NCBI GenBank assembly: GCA_027315115.1
Contig: DAHUYQ010000044.1
Span: 1-64,000 of the forward strand
Source of the DNA: Solirubrobacterales bacterium
GTDB taxonomy: Bacteria; Actinomycetota; Thermoleophilia; Solirubrobacterales; Solirubrobacteraceae
Direction: 5' to 3'
Length of the DNA: 64,000 nt
The translations under genes were made by a program, and so were the position numbers. The notes under the pieces are model-generated. The model saw only the letters and a program-made list of their open reading frames with translations. It searched no databases and had not been told where the DNA came from. Positions 60,490-64,000 of the stretch are shown here, piece by piece (position 1 is the first letter of the stretch; every line of letters starts with the position of its first letter).

Positions 60490-61881
60490 TCAGGCGCTGT
60501 GCTGAGCGGACGGCACGGCCGGCTCCTCGCCGCCGCCGAGGTGCTCCGACTCCGGATGCCAGGGCGGCAGGCCGGCCGCTTCGGTGATCAGTCGGGTGCC
60601 GCGTCCGTGGGTGAAGAAGCTGTAGGACCAGCGCAGCAGCACCATCACCCGGTTCTCGAAGCCGATCAGATAGAAGATGTGGACCAGCAGCCAGGTCACC
60701 CAGGCGATCACGCCGGTCAGGCGCAGCCCACGCAGCTCGGCGACCGCGTGGCCGCGGCCGATCGTGGCGAGCGAGCCCTTGTCACGGTAGTGAAACGGGG
60801 GCAGCGAGCCGCCCCGCATGCGAGCCGCGATCAGCGCTCCGGCGTAGCGTCCCTGCTGCATCGCCACCGGCGCGAGTCCCGGCAGCGAATGTGGCTGACC
60901 GTCGTGCGGGTCGCGGACCTGCACCATGTCGCCGAGCGCGAGCACGTCGGGGTGGCCCGGCAGCGTCAGGTCGGGCTCGACCAGCAGCCTGCCGGCGCGG
61001 TCGGTCTGCGCGCCGGGCGCCTCGGCGAGCGCTCGTGCCAGCGGGGAGGCGCCCACGCCCGCCGCCCACACGACGGTCCGGGTCTTGATCTGCGCGTGCT
61101 CGCCGGTGGCCGTGCGCAGCTCGACGCAGTCCGGGTGCACGTCGACCATCTGGTGGCCGAGCATCAGTGTCACCCCGAGGTGCTCCAGGTCGCGGGCCGC
61201 CTTTGCCGAGAGGGAGGGTGTGAAGCCTGTCAGCACCCGGTCTGCCATCTCTACCAGGAGGACGCGGCCGCTGCGCGGGTCGCTGCTGCGGAACTCCGCC
61301 GGCAGGGTGTCCCTGGCCATCTCGGCGATCTGTCCGGCCATCTCGACTCCGGTGGGGCCGGCGCCCACGACGACGAAGGTCAGCCAGCCGAGCCGCCGCT
61401 CGGGGTCGTCCTCGAGCTCGGCGGCCTCGAACGCCTGCAGGATCCTGCCCCTGACCTGCAGCGCGCTGTCCAGCGACTTGACCTCGAGCGCGAGCGTGCG
61501 CCACTCGTCATGACCGAAGTAGGCGTAGCTGGAGCCGCCGGCCACCACCAGCGTGTCGTACGGCACCCGGCGCGCGGCGGTTCCAGCGATGGCGGGGCCG
61601 ACGATCACCTCCTTGCTCTCCAGGTCGAAGGCTTCGACCTCGCCCATCAGCACCCGTACGTCGCGCCGCCTGCGAAACACGCGGCGCAGCGGGATCGCGA
61701 TCTCGCCGGGGGAGAGGGCGCCTGTGGCCACCTGGTAGGAGAGCGGCTGGAAGAGGTGGTAGTTGTGGCGGTCGATCAGAGTGATCTCGGTGCCTGCCCG
61801 CGCGAGCGAGCTCACCGTCTGCAGGCCGCCGAAGCCGCCGCCGACCACCACCACACGTCGCGCGGGTGCTTGCGGGGTCAC
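60490..61881 (-). CDS. ndh: Type II NADH dehydrogenase (NDH-2)
   Basis: About 463 residues from GTG 61881 (VTPQAPARR), with six further codons in the track. FAD site VVVGGGFGGLQ, RHNYHLFQPLSYQVATGAL, NADH site FVVVGAGPTGVEMAGQI, AAGVGASPLARAL, and a GDMVQV motif are typical of NDH-2. The C-terminal amphipathic region WVTWLLVHIFYLIGF serves for membrane attachment. It oxidises NADH and reduces menaquinone without pumping protons. Confidence 0.92.
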   Translation of the reverse strand: MTPQAPARRVVVVGGGFGGLQTVSSLARAGTEITLIDRHNYHLFQPLSYQVATGALSPGEIAIPLRRVFRRRRDVRVLMGEVEAFDLESKEVIVGPAIAGTAARRVPYDTLVVAGGSSYAYFGHDEWRTLALEVKSLDSALQVRGRILQAFEAAELEDDPERRLGWLTFVVVGAGPTGVEMAGQIAEMARDTLPAEFRSSDPRSGRVLLVEMADRVLTGFTPSLSAKAARDLEHLGVTLMLGHQMVDVHPDCVELRTATGEHAQIKTRTVVWAAGVGASPLARALAEAPGAQTDRAGRLLVEPDLTLPGHPDVLALGDMVQVRDPHDGQPHSLPGLAPVAMQQGRYAGALIAARMRGGSLPPFHYRDKGSLATIGRGHAVAELRGLRLTGVIAWVTWLLVHIFYLIGFENRVMVLLRWSYSFFTHGRGTRLITEAAGLPPWHPESEHLGGGEEPAVPSAQHSA

Positions 61882-62015
61882 TCCCGCAGTCTGGCACACG
61901 GGTGCTCGACGTCAGCGCTGGCCGGGCTCGCGCTCCTACGGCGGCGGCCTGCGGCGGCGCAAGCCGGCGATGGTAGGTTTCGAGCGACCCTGACACCGGT
62001 GCTACGGAGACGAAC

Positions 62016-62759
62016 ATGAGCGGCGAGACGATCGACATCCAGACCCGCGACGGAGTCGCGGACGCATATCTCTCGCGACCAGATCAGCCGGGCAGCCACC
62101 CGGGAGTGCTGCTGCTGATCGATGCGTTTGGACTGCGTGGACGGATTGCGCAGATGGCCGACAGGATCGCGGCGAAGGGGTTCGTCGTGCTGGCCCCGAA
62201 CGTCTTCTATCGCGCCCGCAGGGCGCCCGTGTTCGAGCTCGAGGGCATCGAGGACCCGGAGAAGCGCGGCGAGCTCTTCCAGAAGATCATGCCGCTGATG
62301 CAGGAGCTCACACCCGAGCGGATCATCAGCGACGCAGACGCCTACCTCGGCAAGCTGCAGGAGCTGAGCAGCGGGCCGGTGGCGCTCACCGGCTACTGCA
62401 TGGGCGGGCGGCTGGGCTGGCGGATCGCCACGGCCTACCCCGACCGGGTGGCCGCGCTCGGCGCCTTCCACACCGGTGGTCTGGTCACGGACGACCCCGA
62501 GAGCCCGCATCTGAGCGCCGGTGAGCTGCGCCAGGAGCTCTACTTCGGCTTTGCCGACAACGACCGCAGCATGACCGCCGAGAACATCGCGACATTGGAG
62601 CAGGCGTTTCGGCAGGCGGGAGTCTCCTACACGGCGGAGGTGTACGAGGGCGCCGAGCATGGCTACACGATGGCCGACACGCCCGCCTACGACGAGGCGG
62701 CGTCCGAGCGGCATTTCGAGGCGCTCTTCGAGCTGCTCGCCAAAACCGTGGCGGCATAG
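62016..62759 (+). CDS. Dienelactone hydrolase family protein
   Basis: A 247-residue alpha/beta-hydrolase. Nucleophile GYCMGG (Cys), acid in FADNDRS and base in GAEHGY give the Cys-Asp-His triad of dienelactone hydrolases. It hydrolyses lactones/esters such as dienelactone in aromatic degradation; homologues act on other esters. It is divergent from ndh; the 134-bp interval probably holds both promoters. Confidence 0.88.
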   Translation: MSGETIDIQTRDGVADAYLSRPDQPGSHPGVLLLIDAFGLRGRIAQMADRIAAKGFVVLAPNVFYRARRAPVFELEGIEDPEKRGELFQKIMPLMQELTPERIISDADAYLGKLQELSSGPVALTGYCMGGRLGWRIATAYPDRVAALGAFHTGGLVTDDPESPHLSAGELRQELYFGFADNDRSMTAENIATLEQAFRQAGVSYTAEVYEGAEHGYTMADTPAYDEAASERHFEALFELLAKTVAA

Positions 62760-62804
62760 GCCGGGGCCGGGCCGAGGGCCGGATCTGTCTGTCCGGTTTG
62801 CGGG

Positions 62805-62832
62805 GGGCGGGCCGACTTCCTGCGGCCCGCCC
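62805..62832 (+). terminator. GC-rich hairpin after the dienelactone hydrolase gene
   Basis: GGGCGGGCC pairs perfectly with GGCCCGCCC across a 10-base loop. It lies 45 bp after the hydrolase stop and before the duplication that precedes the next gene. No U run follows. Confidence 0.55.
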
Positions 62833-62873
62833 GCTTGCCGCGCGCGCCGGGGCGGCCGGCCGGCGCTTGTAGC

Positions 62874-62925
62874 ATCTTGGTTGCGATGAGCGCAGTGGGA
62901 TCTTGGTTGCGATGAGCGCAGTGGG
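62874..62925 (+). repeat. Exact 26-bp tandem duplication spanning the start of the BI-1 gene
   Basis: Each unit begins ATCTTGGTTGCG and includes ATGAGCGCAGTGGG; the two copies are identical and adjacent. The second contains the start codon of the membrane gene. The duplication creates a short upstream ORF (see 62886-62915). It looks recent because there is no divergence at all. Confidence 0.9.
62886..62915 (+). CDS. Nine-residue upstream ORF made by the duplication
   Basis: Starts at the ATG of the first unit (MSAVGSWLR) and stops in an ATGA overlap with the ATG of the BI-1 gene. Translation of the short ORF would feed ribosomes to the real start. It probably reflects the duplicated start rather than a functional peptide. 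Confidence 0.4.
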   Translation: MSAVGSWLR

Positions 62926-63559
62926 CTACGAACCCGGCCTGCCTGCAGCAAGCGCCCGGACCCTGTTCGGCCGGGTGATGGCGCTCGTGGCCCTGACCGT
63001 GGGCTTCGCCACGCTCGGCGTCTACGTGGCCCGCGAATCCGGCGGGGCGACGTGGTTCATCGCCTGGCTGCTGGCGCTGGGATGTCTGATCGGCCTGAAC
63101 GTCGCCAACGCCAGAGGCAACCAGAGCCTTGCGCTCCTGCTGCTGCTCGCGTTCGGGCTGCTGATCGGGGCGGCGGTGTCGACCACCGTCAACTACTACT
63201 CCGAAGTGGACCCGACAGCGGTGCGCCAGGCTTTCGGCGCTACCGCCCTGTTCGTCGGCGGCCTGGGCGCCGGCGGCTACGCGATCAGGCGTGATCTCTC
63301 CTATCTCTACCGGCTCGCCTTCTGGCTGCTGCTCGGCCTGATCCTCGCCGGGATCGTCCTGATCTTCCTGCGCATACCCTCGCTCTACACGGGCTACGCG
63401 ATCGCCGGCCTGGCGATCTTCGGCCTCTACACGGTGATCGACTTCAATCGGCTGCGCCGCGCGCGGGAGCAGGAAGCGATCCCGATCGCGGCCGGGATCT
63501 TCCTGGACATCCTCAACGTCTTCCTCTTCTTCCTGCGCATCTTCGGCAACTCGCGCTGA
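62912..63559 (+). CDS. Bax inhibitor-1/YccA-like membrane protein
   Basis: About 215 residues from MSAVGYEPGL (the ATG in the second duplication unit). Seven membrane helices with FGRVMALVALTVGFATLG, AFGATALFVGGLGAGGYAIRRDLS, IAGLAIFGLYTVIDFNRL and IFLDILNVFLFFLRIFG, the BI-1 family plan with its C-terminal Asp pair (VIDFN, FLDILN). Members leak Ca2+/H+ or affect membrane stress. Confidence 0.9.
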   Translation: MSAVGYEPGLPAASARTLFGRVMALVALTVGFATLGVYVARESGGATWFIAWLLALGCLIGLNVANARGNQSLALLLLLAFGLLIGAAVSTTVNYYSEVDPTAVRQAFGATALFVGGLGAGGYAIRRDLSYLYRLAFWLLLGLILAGIVLIFLRIPSLYTGYAIAGLAIFGLYTVIDFNRLRRAREQEAIPIAAGIFLDILNVFLFFLRIFGNSR

Positions 63560-63703
63560 GCAGCGCGGCCGCGCTCGGTCTGCATATCCGGGTGATGTCA
63601 CGGCGGCTGCTCGGTAGTCGGAGCGGATTCGCCCGGCGCGGCGCGGGAGCAAGCTTTGAGTCATGCCGCTCGAGGTGGCCGGCTGTGGAAGCGGGACGTG
63701 CGC

Positions 63704-64000
63704 GTGAGCGCGATCGGCGCTCCACGGCGGCCGGGGCCGAGCGGGCCTGATCAGCCGCGGCCGTCCCTGGCGGTGCGGTGGGGCGTATGGGTGGCCCGCC
63801 GACGCTGGTGGGTGCTGTCGGCGTGGGCCGTGGCGCTGGTCGCCTCGGCGATCGCCTATCCCCACCTGATGTCCTCGCTGGTCCCGTCGGACTACAGCGT
63901 CACCGGCTCGGACTCCAGCAAGGTGACGCATCTGATGGAAACGCAGTTCCCCGCCGCCGGCGCCGAGCAGGACGTGATCGTGTTCGACTCCGCCACGCTC
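63704..64000 (+). CDS. MMPL/RND-family transporter, 5' part only
   Basis: GTG start; open to the window edge, so it is absent from the ORF track. After a Pro-rich cytoplasmic start, one membrane segment (WWVLSAWAVALVASAIAYP) is followed by the external loop beginning SDYSVTGSDSSKVTHLMETQFP, as in MMPL proteins, which transport lipids across the membrane. A 14-codon ORF (63663-63707) precedes it and overlaps its GTG by GTGA. Only 99 codons are visible. Confidence 0.8.
   Translation, partial: MSAIGAPRRPGPSGPDQPRPSLAVRWGVWVARRRWWVLSAWAVALVASAIAYPHLMSSLVPSDYSVTGSDSSKVTHLMETQFPAAGAEQDVIVFDSATL

Noticed and set aside
63663-63707. 14-codon ORF before the MMPL gene as a real gene
   Set aside because: It overlaps the GTG by GTGA, but the ribosome-binding site is weak and the peptide is unremarkable; mentioned only under the MMPL entry.
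1-64000. CRISPR arrays
   Set aside because: No regularly spaced direct repeats with unique spacers; the tandem repeats seen are directly adjacent units.

Overview
The window is 64 kb of very GC-rich DNA with dense, often translationally coupled genes (ATGA, GTGA, TTGA and TGATG junctions), frequent GTG/TTG starts and little intergenic space. Gene content (ECF sigma with a coupled membrane partner, LytR-CpsA-Psr protein, CtpE-like P-type ATPase, FabG4-type reductase, ANTAR regulator, MMPL exporter) points to an actinobacterium. I would guess the Thermoleophilia/Solirubrobacterales (Conexibacter-like), but that placement is inference. No rRNA, CRISPR array, prophage or insertion sequence was found.

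There are two accessory patches at the left. Positions 1-2855: the window opens inside the 3' half of what reads as a tRNA-Gly(CCC). The same 43 bp recur at 1459-1501, enclosing a helix-turn-helix/PIN toxin-antitoxin-like pair. Beyond lie a RelA/SpoT-domain enzyme coupled to an 82-residue protein and a 187-bp broken copy of the HTH-PIN junction. Positions 8634-9743: a 33-bp direct repeat made from the 3' end of an AhpD-like gene brackets a MerR-type regulator and an unrecognised protein. Between the patches are an ECF sigma/anti-sigma-like pair, a lipoprotein, an XRE-ImmA/IrrE pair with an obvious operator, and a COG4705-like membrane protein.

9.8-25.5 kb: LCP cell-wall protein, a TPC-type heavy-metal ATPase, a flavinylation operon (ferric-reductase-like FNR, ApbE, FMN-binding protein), a NAGPA-type lipoprotein, a CtpE-like P-type ATPase, a DrrAB-like ABC exporter and an acyl-CoA dehydrogenase. 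25.6-32.8 kb: a short cytochrome c maturation operon with a CXXXY-type CcmE, CcmF and a CcmI-like protein, then SecG, a secreted lytic transglycosylase and a ROK glucokinase.

32.9-36.1 kb: a probable magnesium module. A PRC-barrel/MgtE_N/CBS protein precedes an Nramp-related transporter with the NRMT-type substitutions (DPGN to DAGG, MPH to APW). The 302-bp leader between them carries a small ORF with an acidic, proline-containing peptide and a hairpin. 36.2-49.3 kb: DsbA-like protein, PlsC, RmuC, several MFS transporters, a MarR-MFS operon with a palindrome over the start codon, a 30-residue lysine-rich miniprotein, an ABC transmembrane protein lacking an ATPase, a flippase-like membrane protein and a zinc alcohol dehydrogenase.

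49.4-56.3 kb: one TetR-controlled fatty-acid degradation operon (thiolase, FabG4, MaoC, two acyl-CoA dehydrogenases) behind an AT-rich dyad operator. 56.3-64 kb: small zinc-ribbon proteins, an ANTAR regulator, a PRC-barrel protein, a 668-residue surface protein built from two copies of one domain, type II NADH dehydrogenase, dienelactone hydrolase, a Bax-inhibitor-1 protein behind a 26-bp tandem duplication, and the start of an MMPL transporter.
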